Positions 1-8,875 are shown, numbered from the stretch's first letter. The stretch: DNA of 37,231 nt from Chloroflexota bacterium (GCA_021787935.1 JAJYLC010000014.1:1-37231), one strand, 5' to 3'. Numbers and translations: made by a program. The notes: a model not told the origin generated them from the sequence alone.

Positions 1-1127
1 TCCTGAGCCCAGGGCGTGCTGCTCTCGGTGCCCAGGTCATCCAAAATGAGCAGCGGGCTGGTCTTCACCTTCTCAAAGACCTCGTCGTAAGTCACCTTGC
101 TTTCTGGGCTGAAGGTAGAGCGTAGGTGGTCGAGCAGGTCCGGCACCACAGCGAAGAATACAGACCTCCCGGCCCTCAATTGATGGTTTGCGATGGCTGC
201 TGCTAGGTGTGTCTTGCCGCAGCCGTGCACACCTAGGAACACTAGCCAGTCCTTGGGGGACTCGGCGAACTGGCGGGCTTCCCTTAAAGCCATTTGCAGG
301 CTCTCTCTCCCCTTCTCGTCGGCGTTCATCCCGCGGGCATCGAAAGCCTCGAAGGTCTTATCGGCCAGAAATTCCAGAGCCAGCCCGCCTATCTGCTGGA
401 AGAGCGGCACTTGAGGTCTCTCCAGCTCGCATTGCCGGGCTATGGCAGGGTTCTGTAATCTGGCCGCCAGCCTTTCGTCCAACTGCTTCAGGCTGTTGAC
501 AGTGACTACCGTGGGCAGCTCAGCGTTGAACCGGTGGTTCAATATCTGAAACAGCTTCTCCTCTGCCCAGGGTGTGCCGCTGTGCGTCCCTAAATCATCC
601 AGCACCAGAAGCGGGGCGTTGCGCACCCGCTCGAAGAGCTCATCGTAAGCAACGTCACTGTTGGGGCTGAATGTAGTGCGCAAGTGGTCGAGAAGGTCGG
701 GGACAATCACAAAGAATACAGGTTGTCCCTCTTTGAGGCGGTAGTTGGCTATAGCTGCGGCCAGGTGAGTTTTGCCGCAGCCGCTGGGGCCGCTCAAGAC
801 CAACCAGCCCTTAGGGTTTGCAGCGAAAGCCTTGGCTATCTGACAGCATTGAGCAAACCTCTCCTGATTCTGAGGGTCGCTGCTGCGGCCCCGGGGCAGC
901 AGATTGTCGAAGGTGAGGCGGGTCAAAGGCCCCAGGTTGCTGTAGCGCTCCAGGCGGGTGAGGCGTTCCTGCTCGAATTCCTTCGCCGTACACTGGCAGG
1001 GCACTACTTTGCCGAAGTCAGGGTGTCCGAAGGGTACGTCATGGCGCAGCCAGCCCTTCCCTTTGCAAAGAGGGCACTCATTCTCGCTGGTTTCTGCGAT
1101 ATCCTTATCTCTTGAGGAGGTGGCCAT
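1..1127 (-). CDS. DnaC/DnaI-like helicase-loader ATPase with two tandem AAA+ units (partial, runs off left edge)
   Basis: The minus-strand frame is open from an ATG at 1127 to the window edge (about 375 residues visible, no stop). The N-terminus has a four-Cys zinc knuckle (C18-x2-C21, C44-x-C46) like primosomal DnaC/DnaI proteins. Unit 1 has Walker A GPSGCGKT (about 113-120) and Walker B LLVLDDLG (about 173-180). Unit 2 repeats the whole arrangement with GVHGCGKT (about 299-306) and LLILDDLG. The units share about 59 of 85 residues from the strand before Walker A to beyond Walker B. Family members load the replicative helicase and normally have one AAA+ domain. The start overlaps the DnaD-like gene by 23 bp and no strong Shine-Dalgarno is seen. 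The operon context (dnaB, dnaD-like) supports a primosome role. An IstB-type transposition ATPase is less likely because no transposase is present. Confidence 0.85.
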   Translation of the reverse strand, partial: MATSSRDKDIAETSENECPLCKGKGWLRHDVPFGHPDFGKVVPCQCTAKEFEQERLTRLERYSNLGPLTRLTFDNLLPRGRSSDPQNQERFAQCCQIAKAFAANPKGWLVLSGPSGCGKTHLAAAIANYRLKEGQPVFFVIVPDLLDHLRTTFSPNSDVAYDELFERVRNAPLLVLDDLGTHSGTPWAEEKLFQILNHRFNAELPTVVTVNSLKQLDERLAARLQNPAIARQCELERPQVPLFQQIGGLALEFLADKTFEAFDARGMNADEKGRESLQMALREARQFAESPKDWLVFLGVHGCGKTHLAAAIANHQLRAGRSVFFAVVPDLLDHLRSTFSPESKVTYDEVFEKVKTSPLLILDDLGTESSTPWAQ

Positions 1128-1812
1128 ATCGTTTGCGGTACTCTTCGGGGCTGGAGTCCGCTTTAGAATATCGCCCAGGCTCTCCATCATGTTTACCCTC
1201 CGCTGCCCATCTCTCCAGGATGCGAGAGATGTACCGCCAGCTACGCTTGTTGAGGTCAACCGCTTCCTTAAAGGCATCTTGAATCCAGGAAGCGGGGTAT
1301 TGCTTCTCCGCGTCTTTCAGCTCCTCGGCAATGATAGGCGTAACCATGCCGATGTTCTTTTCATAAAGGGTGAAAATATTGGTCTGCTCCTGGCTCACCG
1401 GGCAAGGCTCTCCCTTGGCTAAATTACCCAATTTCAGCTCACCGCTATTTATCTTTTCCACAGCTTTTCGCCCTGCGTCATCATTGACGAAGTAAAGCTC
1501 ATGTTCTTCACCGTTGCGCTCCAGTTTCGAGCAGAGCAGTGTGCCGCGGCTCACCGCCCGGTTCAAGGCTTGACGCAAAACTTCAGGCGTGGAGCCCTGG
1601 CCTTCTATCCCTTTGATTAATACCGGGTCGACAGCTAGCTCGCTGTAGGTCACGAAGCGAGGATAGCCCCTCTTTTGATATAGAGCCCAGAAAATATGTA
1701 AGGTAACCTTTATCTCGGCAAGGTCGTCTATCTGGGGCAATACCTCACTGAAAAATATATTAGGTATGGGGGTAAATCTGGACTTAAGGGGGAAGCCGTC
1801 GAACACTTTCAT
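1105..1812 (-). CDS. DnaD/DnaB_2-domain primosome protein
   Basis: This 235-residue protein has a variable, probably winged-helix N-terminal half (residues 1-130). Its C-terminal helical segment (about 145-215) has the DnaD-domain signature: the YEKNIG stretch followed by a proline, then helices ending in a W-x-Y-I-x-x-I-L-x-x-W pattern (RSWRYISRILERW). DnaD-family proteins bind DNA and act in primosome assembly before the helicase loader. Its start codon overlaps the dnaB stop (ATGA) and its end overlaps the loader gene by 23 bp, so translation is probably coupled. Family assignment rests on the C-terminal motif; the N-terminal half is divergent. Confidence 0.8.
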   Translation of the reverse strand: MKVFDGFPLKSRFTPIPNIFFSEVLPQIDDLAEIKVTLHIFWALYQKRGYPRFVTYSELAVDPVLIKGIEGQGSTPEVLRQALNRAVSRGTLLCSKLERNGEEHELYFVNDDAGRKAVEKINSGELKLGNLAKGEPCPVSQEQTNIFTLYEKNIGMVTPIIAEELKDAEKQYPASWIQDAFKEAVDLNKRSWRYISRILERWAAEGKHDGEPGRYSKADSSPEEYRKRYGHLLKR

Positions 1813-3209
1813 AGCAGGCTCGGCTTCTTGCTGTCGAATTTCTCCAGGTTCTCGAACCTGGCTATCCGGTCCCGGAAAAAGAGGTTTGCCCGGCCCTGGG
1901 GGCCGTTACGGTGCTTGGCGACTATGATTTCTGAGATGCCCTTGGGATAAGGCTGGTCGGGGAATCGCTTTTCCCATTCATCTTGTTTGTAGTATACGTC
2001 CTCGCGATAGATGAACAGCACCACGTCGGCGTCCTGCTCTATGGAACCGCTTTCTCTGAGGTCCGAGAGCATCGGGGTATGAGGAGTGCGCGTCTCCACG
2101 GCGCGGCTTAGCTGGGAGACGGCCAGTACCGGTACATCGAGCTCGCGGGCCAACTCTTTTACGGAATGTGAAATATCGCTCATCTCCTGCACCCGGTTGT
2201 CGGTGAATCTGCTGGAGCGCATCAGTTGCAGGTAATCCACTATGACGAGGTCGACCTTACTCTCGGTGTGGAGGCGGCGCGCCTTGCTGCGCATATCGGA
2301 GTCCCTGAGAAAAGGAGAATCATCTACGTAGATAGGCGCTTCGGAAAGGCGGCCCATAGCGTCTATAACATCCTCTCGCTGGCGCGGGTTCATCTGGTCA
2401 AGCCTCACGCTCTGGCTGTCAACTCCCGATTCGCTGGAGAGGAAGCGGTAAGCAAGCTCCATCTTGGACATCTCCAGGCTGAACAGTGCCACGTGGGCGC
2501 CGTGTTTCACCGCAGCGTGGTGGGCTATGTTCAGAGCCAGGCTGGTCTTGCCTACGCCCGGCCTGGCTGCCAGCACAATCATATCCGAGCGCTGCAGCCC
2601 GCCCAGGATTTTATCCAGGTCGGTAAAACCGGTAGGCACGTGGGGTAAGAAACCCTCCTGCTGCGGGCCCAGACTGCTCTCCTCGAAGTAGCGGTCGAGC
2701 ACTTTGCTGATATGGACGAAGCCGCGCTGGCTCTGGCCCTGTCTCAGATTGAACAGAATGCTCTCGGCCTTGCCCAGTGCCTCATCGACGTCTGGGGGCG
2801 CCTCGTATCCTATGGCGGCTATCCTGTTAGAAGCTGAGATCAGCTGTCTCATCATAGAGAGCCGGTGCACAATGTTGGCGTAGTACTCGGCATGAACCGA
2901 TGTGGGGACCTGGTAGACCAGATGGCTCAGGTAAGCGGCACCGCCGGTGGCCTCCAGCTTCTGCCGCCGCGCCAGCTCATCCGCCAAAGTGATCTGGTTT
3001 ATTGGCTCACGCCGCTCGTAAAGTGCAATGCAGCTTTCATAAGTCCAGCGGTTCTTCTCCCTATAGAAGTCCTCCAGCTTAAGCAAGGTAACTATTTTGA
3101 AAATTGCCTCAGGGTCTATGAGAAGCGAACCCAGCACTGCCTCTTCGGCATCGAGGTCATGAGGAGGCATTTTGATATTTGACTGGGTCTCACTGTTATC
3201 TGTAGGCAT
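1809..3209 (-). CDS. dnaB: Replicative DNA helicase DnaB
   Basis: The 466-residue length is typical of DnaB. The N-terminal helical domain (about 12-115) starts with the PHDLDAEEAVLGSLL segment. The RecA-like ATPase domain follows, with Walker A ARPGVGKTS, the FSLEMSK motif, the Walker B-like VIVDYLQLM and the LSQLSR motif, then KHRNGPQG near the C-terminus. This is the hexameric ring helicase that unwinds DNA at the fork. It lies 54 bp after rplI, an arrangement widely conserved in bacteria, and overlaps the downstream DnaD-like gene by 4 bp. No intein or truncation is seen. Confidence 0.97.
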   Translation of the reverse strand: MPTDNSETQSNIKMPPHDLDAEEAVLGSLLIDPEAIFKIVTLLKLEDFYREKNRWTYESCIALYERREPINQITLADELARRQKLEATGGAAYLSHLVYQVPTSVHAEYYANIVHRLSMMRQLISASNRIAAIGYEAPPDVDEALGKAESILFNLRQGQSQRGFVHISKVLDRYFEESSLGPQQEGFLPHVPTGFTDLDKILGGLQRSDMIVLAARPGVGKTSLALNIAHHAAVKHGAHVALFSLEMSKMELAYRFLSSESGVDSQSVRLDQMNPRQREDVIDAMGRLSEAPIYVDDSPFLRDSDMRSKARRLHTESKVDLVIVDYLQLMRSSRFTDNRVQEMSDISHSVKELARELDVPVLAVSQLSRAVETRTPHTPMLSDLRESGSIEQDADVVLFIYREDVYYKQDEWEKRFPDQPYPKGISEIIVAKHRNGPQGRANLFFRDRIARFENLEKFDSKKPSLL

Positions 3210-3263
3210 GGCTACTCATCTTCATTCTCGTTTGGGGCAATTCTTGAATTGCCGCTACAACTG

Positions 3264-3788
3264 CTAAGCAGCTTCTTCCTTCTTTTCCTGCTTTTTCGCT
3301 GTCTTTTTCTCCTGTTTCTTCTCAGGCTTTATCTCTGGCTCTGCCTCTTGCTCCACAACTACATTCATGATAGCGGTCACGTCTTTGGTTAATTTGACGG
3401 ATACCTGATGGCTGCCCAGCTCACGGATTGGCTCTGCAAGCTCTATCTTGCGCTTGTCTATATCCCGCTTAGTGAGCTTCTTAATCTCTCTGGCTATATC
3501 CTGGCTGGTGACAGAGCCATAGAGTTTTTCCTTGGTCCCGGCGCGCATCTTCAGGACTACAGTGGTATCCTGAAGGACCTTGGCGAAGGCCTCGGCATCC
3601 TGCTCCAGTCTAGTTTCCTGGCGAGCTAGAGCCTGACGCTGCACTTCCAATCTCTGAAGCTCTGCGGGTGTGGCGATTGCTGCCAGTTTCCTGGGGAGAA
3701 GGAAATTCCTGAAGTAGCCATCGGCTACCTCTTTCACGCTGCCTGCCTTGGCCACATTAGGGACATCCTGAAGAAAGACTACTTTCAT
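3264..3788 (-). CDS. rplI: 50S ribosomal protein L9
   Basis: The 174-residue protein begins with the L9 N-terminal rRNA-binding pattern (MKVVFLQDVPNVAKAGSVKE, then GYFRNFLLPRKLA). A central helix and the C-terminal domain (KLYGSVTSQDIA, with GSHQVSVKL further on) follow. L9 is usually about 150 residues; here a Lys/Glu-rich tail of about 25 residues is added after position 148. The start is preceded by AGGAGG at good spacing. It is the first gene of the rplI-dnaB-dnaD-loader operon, and DnaA boxes lie 48-80 bp upstream. Confidence 0.97.
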   Translation of the reverse strand: MKVVFLQDVPNVAKAGSVKEVADGYFRNFLLPRKLAAIATPAELQRLEVQRQALARQETRLEQDAEAFAKVLQDTTVVLKMRAGTKEKLYGSVTSQDIAREIKKLTKRDIDKRKIELAEPIRELGSHQVSVKLTKDVTAIMNVVVEQEAEPEIKPEKKQEKKTAKKQEKKEEAA

Positions 3789-3835
3789 ATTGCCTCCTAT
3801 TCTACTCCTTGGTCAATCATTGCTGGTCAATATTG

Positions 3836-3867
3836 TTATCCACGAAGTTATCCATAAGTTATCCACA
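3836..3867 (+). promoter_or_regulatory. Cluster of three DnaA boxes upstream of the rplI-dnaB operon
   Basis: Three nonamers in the same orientation sit at 3836-3844 (TTATCCACG), 3848-3856 (TTATCCATA) and 3859-3867 (TTATCCACA, the exact consensus), about one helical turn apart (12 and 11 bp). The next 100 bp are AT-rich. The site could be a DnaA-controlled promoter for the primosome operon or part of a replication origin. The gene-strand pattern alone does not settle which. No other cluster of such boxes was noticed in the window. Confidence 0.7.
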
Positions 3868-4026
3868 AGGTATTTTTTTATGTTAATGCTCTTGCCAAAC
3901 CGTCCTTTTTTGCTAAGTTTTGGCACCTCTTTAAAAATGGATATGAAAAAACTTTCTGAAGCTAATCCTAGCACAAGTGTTCTATTATGTCAAGGGTAGC
4001 TCGATTTTCTCTCCCGTTCGCCCTGA

Positions 4027-4096
4027 CCCCTTCGGCTTTGCTCAGGACAGGCCTGTCGAAGGGCCGTTCATGGTTCGACAAGCTCACCACGAACGG
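4027..4096. repeat. Intergenic palindromic repeat (REP-like)
   Basis: Nested inverted repeats lie between purL and the DnaA-box region: CCTTCG/CGAAGG around the 12-bp palindrome GACAGGCCTGTC, then CCGTTC/GAACGG enclosing GGTTCGACAAGCTCACCA. Sequences of this TTCGACAAGCTC type are common dispersed intergenic repeats in environmental bacterial genomes (general knowledge). No second copy was found in this window. It may also form the transcript end of purL. The remaining gap (3868-4026) is AT-rich and holds an inverted repeat TGCCAAA (3893-3899) / TTTGGCA (3919-3925). Confidence 0.55.
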
Positions 4097-4136
4097 CGGC
4101 TTCGTTCTCTATAATTTTCGCTCTATATGAATGTTA

Positions 4137-7100
4137 TCATCCACGGTCGCACCACTCCCGGGCGTTCTGGAAAAGCTTCAGCCAGGGAGAAGCCCAGAGT
4201 TGGAAATCACCCACTTTGAATTTCCCGCTCTCCTTCCAGTCTTCGGGTATCCAGGGCCACTGCCAGAGTAAAAATGACCTTTCCGGATGCGGCATCATCG
4301 CCAGATGGCGCCCATCCGGCGAACAAAATGCGTTAATACCGAAAGGCGAGCTGTTGGGGTTGAAACGGTAGACCTCAGTAGGCTTCCCTCGGTCGTCAAC
4401 GTAAGCTACGGGTGTCAGTCCTTTCCTTCTCGCTTCAGAGAGGATTTCAGGGTCGGGACAGTGGAGATGTCCTTCGCCGTGGGCGGTCCAGATGCCCAGG
4501 ATCGAGCCCTCCATACCCTTCAGCATTATCGCGGGGCTCTCTGAGATTCTCACAGTTCCCCAGTGCGACTCGAATCTCCCTGAGATGTTCCTGAGGAACC
4601 GTGGCTGCTTTGTCTCGGGAATCCCCTGCCAGGGCACCACGCCGAGCAAAGCCATCAACTGGCAGCCATTGCAGATTCCCAAGGAGAAGGTATCCTGTCT
4701 ATTGAAGAAGCGCTGGAACATCTTTTGGAGGGTGGAATTCAATCTGATAGTGCCAGCCCAGCCTTTAGCTGCATCTAGAACGTCTGCATAGGCGAAGCCG
4801 CCCACGAAGACGATCCCCCTGAACCGGTCAAGAGTGATTTTCTTCTCCAGCAGATCGGTTATGGTAACGTCCCAGGGTTCGAACCCCGCCCAGAAGAAAG
4901 CCGAGGTCATCTCGCGGTCGCCGTTGCTGCCTTCTTCCCGGATGATGGCTACCTTGTGCTTGTTCTTCTGTTGCAGTGTTTTCAGTGGCGTTGCCTCAGG
5001 CTGAAAGGTCAAACTATATCTGAGGCCGGGACGATTGTGATGCCGCGCCTGTTCCCTGGCCATCGTGGGATTCATCTGCTCCTGCTCCAGTCGATCGCTG
5101 GTGGCTTCCCACCAGGAAAGCAGTTTGGGAGTGCTTACATCAAGTACCCGATTGTTACCTTGATTAATGACTACCTGACGCTCTTTGTCGGTGCTGCCCA
5201 GGATAATGAAAGGAACACCATGTTCTTTCAAAATAGCCTTGATTTTGTTCTCATTGTCTGGCAGGTATTCTAGAACCAATCCCAGTTCTTCGGAGAACAG
5301 GTAGGGGATGGCTTCTTTATCCTCAGGAAGCCGAATTGTTATCCCGCAGTTTCCCGCCATCGCCATCTCTGCCAGCGTGGTAATTAAACCACCGTCGCTG
5401 CAGTCGTGGCAGGCAAGGATTAGTTTATCGCCAATCATCTGTTGGACTGCTTCGAATGCTTCCTTCAGGAGCTTGTGATTCTCCACATCCGGAGCTTCGT
5501 CGCCAAGCTGACCCAGGGCTTGGGCTAGGGCTGAGCCGCCGAGACGGTTTTTACCTGCCGCCAGGTCGAGGTAAATCAGTCTGCTTTCTCCTGGCCTCTT
5601 GATGTCCGGCGTTACCTTCTTGGTGATGTCGGGCATGGTGGCGTAGCCGGAGATAACCAGCTCTCCCGGCGCTTTCACTGTTTCGGTGTCCACCTTGGCA
5701 GCCATAGTTATGCTGTCCTTGCCTCCATCGACAGCGATGCCGAGCTTTATCATGATACCCCTCATCGCTACAGCCGCATCGTAAAGCCTGGCTCCTTCGC
5801 CGGGCAGTTTGGCGGCCCACATCCAGTTAGCCGAGCACTTGATGTGGCTGAGGTCGCTGATACGGACAGAGGCCATGTTGGTTATCATCTCACCCACTGC
5901 CATGCGGGCTCCGGCCTTTTCGTCGATAAGCATTTTGATGGGCTGCTCGCCGATGGCGGTTGCTCCGCCGGTCATTCCGAAGTGACTCTGCGCCACTACC
6001 GCCACGTCGGCCACCGGAAGCTGAAGCGGCCCGCAGCACTGCTGCTGAGCGATCAGCCCGGTGACACTCCTGTCTACCTTGCGCACTAGGTAACCCTTCG
6101 ACCCCACGCAGGGCAGGCGAAATACCAGCCTCAGCGCTTCTTCAACAGTCAATCCTCCGGGCAGCCTCAGAGGTTTCAGCTTCTTGGGGACCCTCTCCAG
6201 GGTGAAGGGTTTCTGCGGCATCTCGCCCAGTATCTTATCGAGAGGGAGGTTGACCGGATTGGATTTGTCTTCGTTGTCATTGACTGCGATTTGTCCGTCT
6301 TCTGTAATTTCACCCAGCACTTCGCAGTTCACCTTTTCCCGCTGGCAGATTGCTATAAAACTATTTATTTTCTTTTGCTGTATCAAAAATGCACAGCGTT
6401 CCTGGTACTCGGCGCACCATATCTCCACAGGCGCCAGGGTGGCGTCGCCGAGTTTTATCTTTCGAATGTTAATAACACCTCCAGCCGGATTTATAAGCTC
6501 GGCCAGGACATTGCCGGGCCCCCCGGCGCCCTGGTCATGAGCAACCAGAAGCGGATTGTCCCTGCCCATTTCCACGCAGGTTCGAATCACCCGGTTGAGC
6601 TTGTTCTCCATCTCGGCGTCGCCGCGCTGCACCGCATTGAAATCAAGCTCGGCGATATTCTCGCCTTGAATCATGCTGGAAGCCGAGCCGCCGCCCATGC
6701 CTATTCTATAAGCCGGTCCCCCGACCTGCACAATCAGCATTCCCTTCTCCGGCTCCGCTTTTGTGATATGCCGAGCATCGATTTGGCCGATGCCGCCAGT
6801 GAACATAATAGGTTTTATCCAGCCGCGCCGTTCTCCATTAGACAGTACCTGCTCGAAGGTCCTGACGAAGCCCTGAATCAGCGGCTCGCCGAACTTATTG
6901 CCGTAATCTGAGGCCCCGTTGCTGGCTTCAATCAATATCTCAAGGGGCGAGGCTAGCTCAAAGGGATAGGCAAGGTTCTCTGGTTCGCCGGGAATGCGGT
7001 AATCGGGAATATTCAGGGCTGCCGTACAGTAAGCGGCTGTTCCTGCTATTACCAGAGAGCCTCTTCCTGTGGCGTGCCCATCGCGGATCCTGCCGCCGGT

Positions 7101-7973
7101 GCCCGTGGTCGCGCCCTGGAAAGGGTGAACGCCGCTGGGGTAATTATGGGTCTCGGCGGTGAAAAGGATGTGATAGGTAGGGTTCCTGGCCACAAACGGC
7201 GAGCATCTTCCGGGCTGCTTCGGTAATATTGTCCAGATAGGGTAACCCCGAATTGCGCTGGAGTTATCGCTGAAAGCTATGACGCTGTTGGAAGGATTTG
7301 CCTTGAGGGTTGATTTGACTATCTGGATAAGGGTTTCCGGGATCTTCTTGCCATCTATAGTCAGTTTGCCCTTGAAGAACCAGTGGCGCGAGTGCTCGCT
7401 GTTGTTGTTGCCCAGCATGAACAGTTCCACGTTGGTGGGATTTCGATGCAAATCTCTGGTAAAGAGGTTGAAATAGAAGTTGATGTCCCATTCGTCCATG
7501 CCGAGTCCCTTCTCGCGGTTGAACCTTTTTAACTCGGCGATTCCTTTCCCCATCAGCGGCACAGAGTAGGTTTTATCCGGGATAGCTCCGGTCTCGAATG
7601 TTTTAAGGGGCTCTTGATAAGGGCATTCGGTCATGCGGTCGCAGTTTTCGGCAAAGAATCGTTCTCTGTCGGTTTTCGCAGGGGGTAAATACCGCCGGGA
7701 ACATTCGAGCCTGATAACCTTTTGCAGACCGCAGGCATGGCAGATAGCCACCGCGTTGGTGGAGTAAGCGGTCTCGAAGTTCAGACGGGGGCCGATTTCG
7801 ATCGCATTCTTAATTGATGTAAGAAAAGATTTATCCCCGAAGTACTCTGGCTCGAAGGTTTCAGCAAGCAGCCATCTGAGTGTTTTCAATTCGTTGACAG
7901 TGAGCGGAGCCGAGGCCTCTACGTTGAAACAGTATTCAAAATCCTGCCTGACCTTCCTATAAAAATGCTTCAT
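4137..7973 (-). CDS. purL: Phosphoribosylformylglycinamidine synthase, single-chain (PurL with C-terminal glutaminase)
   Basis: The enzyme converts FGAR to FGAM with glutamine and ATP in purine synthesis. At 1278 residues it is the large single-chain form, not the split PurS/PurL/PurQ type. An N-terminal linker region is followed by the first synthetase half (THNYPSGVHPFQGATTGTGG; GGGSASSMI), the second half (GMTGGATAIGEQP; DGGKDSITMA; CHDCSDGGL) and a class I glutaminase at about 1000-1278. The glutaminase has the nucleophile Cys in GICNGCQ and the catalytic His-Pro-Glu in MMPHPERSF. The ATG is preceded by a GAGG element. It is monocistronic, with a repeat behind it and the yqeY terminator in front. 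Confidence 0.96.
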   Translation of the reverse strand: MKHFYRKVRQDFEYCFNVEASAPLTVNELKTLRWLLAETFEPEYFGDKSFLTSIKNAIEIGPRLNFETAYSTNAVAICHACGLQKVIRLECSRRYLPPAKTDRERFFAENCDRMTECPYQEPLKTFETGAIPDKTYSVPLMGKGIAELKRFNREKGLGMDEWDINFYFNLFTRDLHRNPTNVELFMLGNNNSEHSRHWFFKGKLTIDGKKIPETLIQIVKSTLKANPSNSVIAFSDNSSAIRGYPIWTILPKQPGRCSPFVARNPTYHILFTAETHNYPSGVHPFQGATTGTGGRIRDGHATGRGSLVIAGTAAYCTAALNIPDYRIPGEPENLAYPFELASPLEILIEASNGASDYGNKFGEPLIQGFVRTFEQVLSNGERRGWIKPIMFTGGIGQIDARHITKAEPEKGMLIVQVGGPAYRIGMGGGSASSMIQGENIAELDFNAVQRGDAEMENKLNRVIRTCVEMGRDNPLLVAHDQGAGGPGNVLAELINPAGGVINIRKIKLGDATLAPVEIWCAEYQERCAFLIQQKKINSFIAICQREKVNCEVLGEITEDGQIAVNDNEDKSNPVNLPLDKILGEMPQKPFTLERVPKKLKPLRLPGGLTVEEALRLVFRLPCVGSKGYLVRKVDRSVTGLIAQQQCCGPLQLPVADVAVVAQSHFGMTGGATAIGEQPIKMLIDEKAGARMAVGEMITNMASVRISDLSHIKCSANWMWAAKLPGEGARLYDAAVAMRGIMIKLGIAVDGGKDSITMAAKVDTETVKAPGELVISGYATMPDITKKVTPDIKRPGESRLIYLDLAAGKNRLGGSALAQALGQLGDEAPDVENHKLLKEAFEAVQQMIGDKLILACHDCSDGGLITTLAEMAMAGNCGITIRLPEDKEAIPYLFSEELGLVLEYLPDNENKIKAILKEHGVPFIILGSTDKERQVVINQGNNRVLDVSTPKLLSWWEATSDRLEQEQMNPTMAREQARHHNRPGLRYSLTFQPEATPLKTLQQKNKHKVAIIREEGSNGDREMTSAFFWAGFEPWDVTITDLLEKKITLDRFRGIVFVGGFAYADVLDAAKGWAGTIRLNSTLQKMFQRFFNRQDTFSLGICNGCQLMALLGVVPWQGIPETKQPRFLRNISGRFESHWGTVRISESPAIMLKGMEGSILGIWTAHGEGHLHCPDPEILSEARRKGLTPVAYVDDRGKPTEVYRFNPNSSPFGINAFCSPDGRHLAMMPHPERSFLLWQWPWIPEDWKESGKFKVGDFQLWASPWLKLFQNAREWCDRG

Positions 7974-8022
7974 AAATGCCTCATCTAATCCTTCGCAAAG
8001 TACACCTCTTCATCACGTGCCA

Positions 8023-8028
8023 ATTATA
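8023..8028 (-). promoter_or_regulatory. purL: Candidate -10 element of purL
   Basis: On the minus strand a perfect TATAAT lies about 50 bp before the purL start, downstream of the yqeY terminator. No good -35 hexamer is seen 17 bp further up, so the call rests on the -10 and its position. No purine riboswitch-like leader was recognised. Confidence 0.45.
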
Positions 8029-8090
8029 ACATTTATGATGGCTTTTGGGGTGATTTTCAGGGCACAAAATATCCGCTGCGACTCTGAGTA

Positions 8091-8140
8091 TAAAGAAAAG
8101 GGACAACCTGCCAAGTAAATTGCTTGAGCAGCTGTCCCTC
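8091..8140 (-). terminator. Rho-independent terminator after yqeY
   Basis: AGGGACA (8099-8105) pairs with TGTCCCT (8133-8139), extended by CTG/CAG after a small bulge. Read on the minus strand the hairpin is followed by a T-rich tail (TTTCTTTA). It lies 21 bp beyond the yqeY stop. Confidence 0.75.
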
Positions 8141-8160
8141 TGAAATCTTATGTTTCGTGC

Positions 8161-8613
8161 TTAGCTTATAGTACCGCTGAGCAAACCTGTCACTATTTCG
8201 TTTATGGTACCGCCTTCGGCCTTGCCCTTCAGTTGGGGCATCAGCTTTTGCATTACCTTGCCTTTATCACCGGGGCCTTGAGCGCCTACCTCCTTAATTA
8301 CCTCTCTGGCAGCGGCGATAATCTCCTCGCGCGATATCTGCTTGGGTAGATATTCCTGAAGTATGGCCAGCTCGGCTTCTTCTTTAGCTACCAGGTCCGG
8401 GCGGTTGCCCTTCTTGAACTCTGCGATGCTCTCGCGACGCTGCTTGGCCTCTTTGGTGATAACGTCGATAACGCCGGCATCGTCCAGCGTTTTCTGCTTT
8501 GCTATCTCGGCGTTCTTAATACTGGCCCTGACGAGACTGATTACCAATTTGCGCTGCTTGTCGCCGCTCTTCATCGCTGCCTTGAGGTCGTCCATCAACT
8601 TTTCTTGCAACAT
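8161..8613 (-). CDS. yqeY: GatB/YqeY domain protein
   Basis: The 150-residue protein shows the full YqeY pattern: N-terminal MLQEKLMDDLKAAMKSGDK, then RRESIAEFKKGNRPDL, EEAELAILQEYLPKQ and a C-terminal GKVMQKLMPQLKGKAEG. The family resembles the tail domain of the GatB amidotransferase subunit, which contacts tRNA; the stand-alone protein has no settled role. It follows rpsU by 37 bp, a pairing common in bacteria, and is closed by a terminator, so the two form a short operon. Confidence 0.93.
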   Translation of the reverse strand: MLQEKLMDDLKAAMKSGDKQRKLVISLVRASIKNAEIAKQKTLDDAGVIDVITKEAKQRRESIAEFKKGNRPDLVAKEEAELAILQEYLPKQISREEIIAAAREVIKEVGAQGPGDKGKVMQKLMPQLKGKAEGGTINEIVTGLLSGTIS

Positions 8614-8650
8614 TGATACTTACCTGTTGCTACTTAGTACTAGCGATTTA

Positions 8651-8842
8651 TTAAGCTCCCCTGGAGCTTCTGGCGGTCTTGCGTCTTTTGGTAGCTTCTT
8701 TTTTCTTGCGCTTTATGCTTGGCTTCTCGTAGTGCTCTCTGCGGCGTGCTTCGGCCAGGACACCGTCCTGCTGTACCTTCTTATTGAAACGCCTTAGAGC
8801 ACTCTCGAAGGGCTCATTATCGCCAACCAATACCTCGGTCAC
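8651..8842 (-). CDS. rpsU: 30S ribosomal protein S21 (GTG start)
   Basis: The 63-residue protein matches S21: an acidic start, the [20 protein letters not shown] core, then [16 protein letters not shown] and a basic tail. It is a small-subunit protein near the mRNA exit platform. The start is GTG at 8842 with an AAGGGGGG element upstream. A perfect consensus promoter lies about 30 bp upstream, and yqeY follows in the same operon. Confidence 0.95.
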   Translation of the reverse strand: MTEVLVGDNEPFESALRRFNKKVQQDGVLAEARRREHYEKPSIKRKKKEATKRRKTARSSRGA

Positions 8843-8875
8843 ACATATCCCCCCCTTCTAAACTCCATCTCGGTG

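Noticed and set aside
4870-4895. GGTTCGAACCCC resembling a tRNA T-loop
   Set aside because: It is inside purL coding sequence (GFEPWDV) with no cloverleaf around it; the similar match near 6577 is also within purL.
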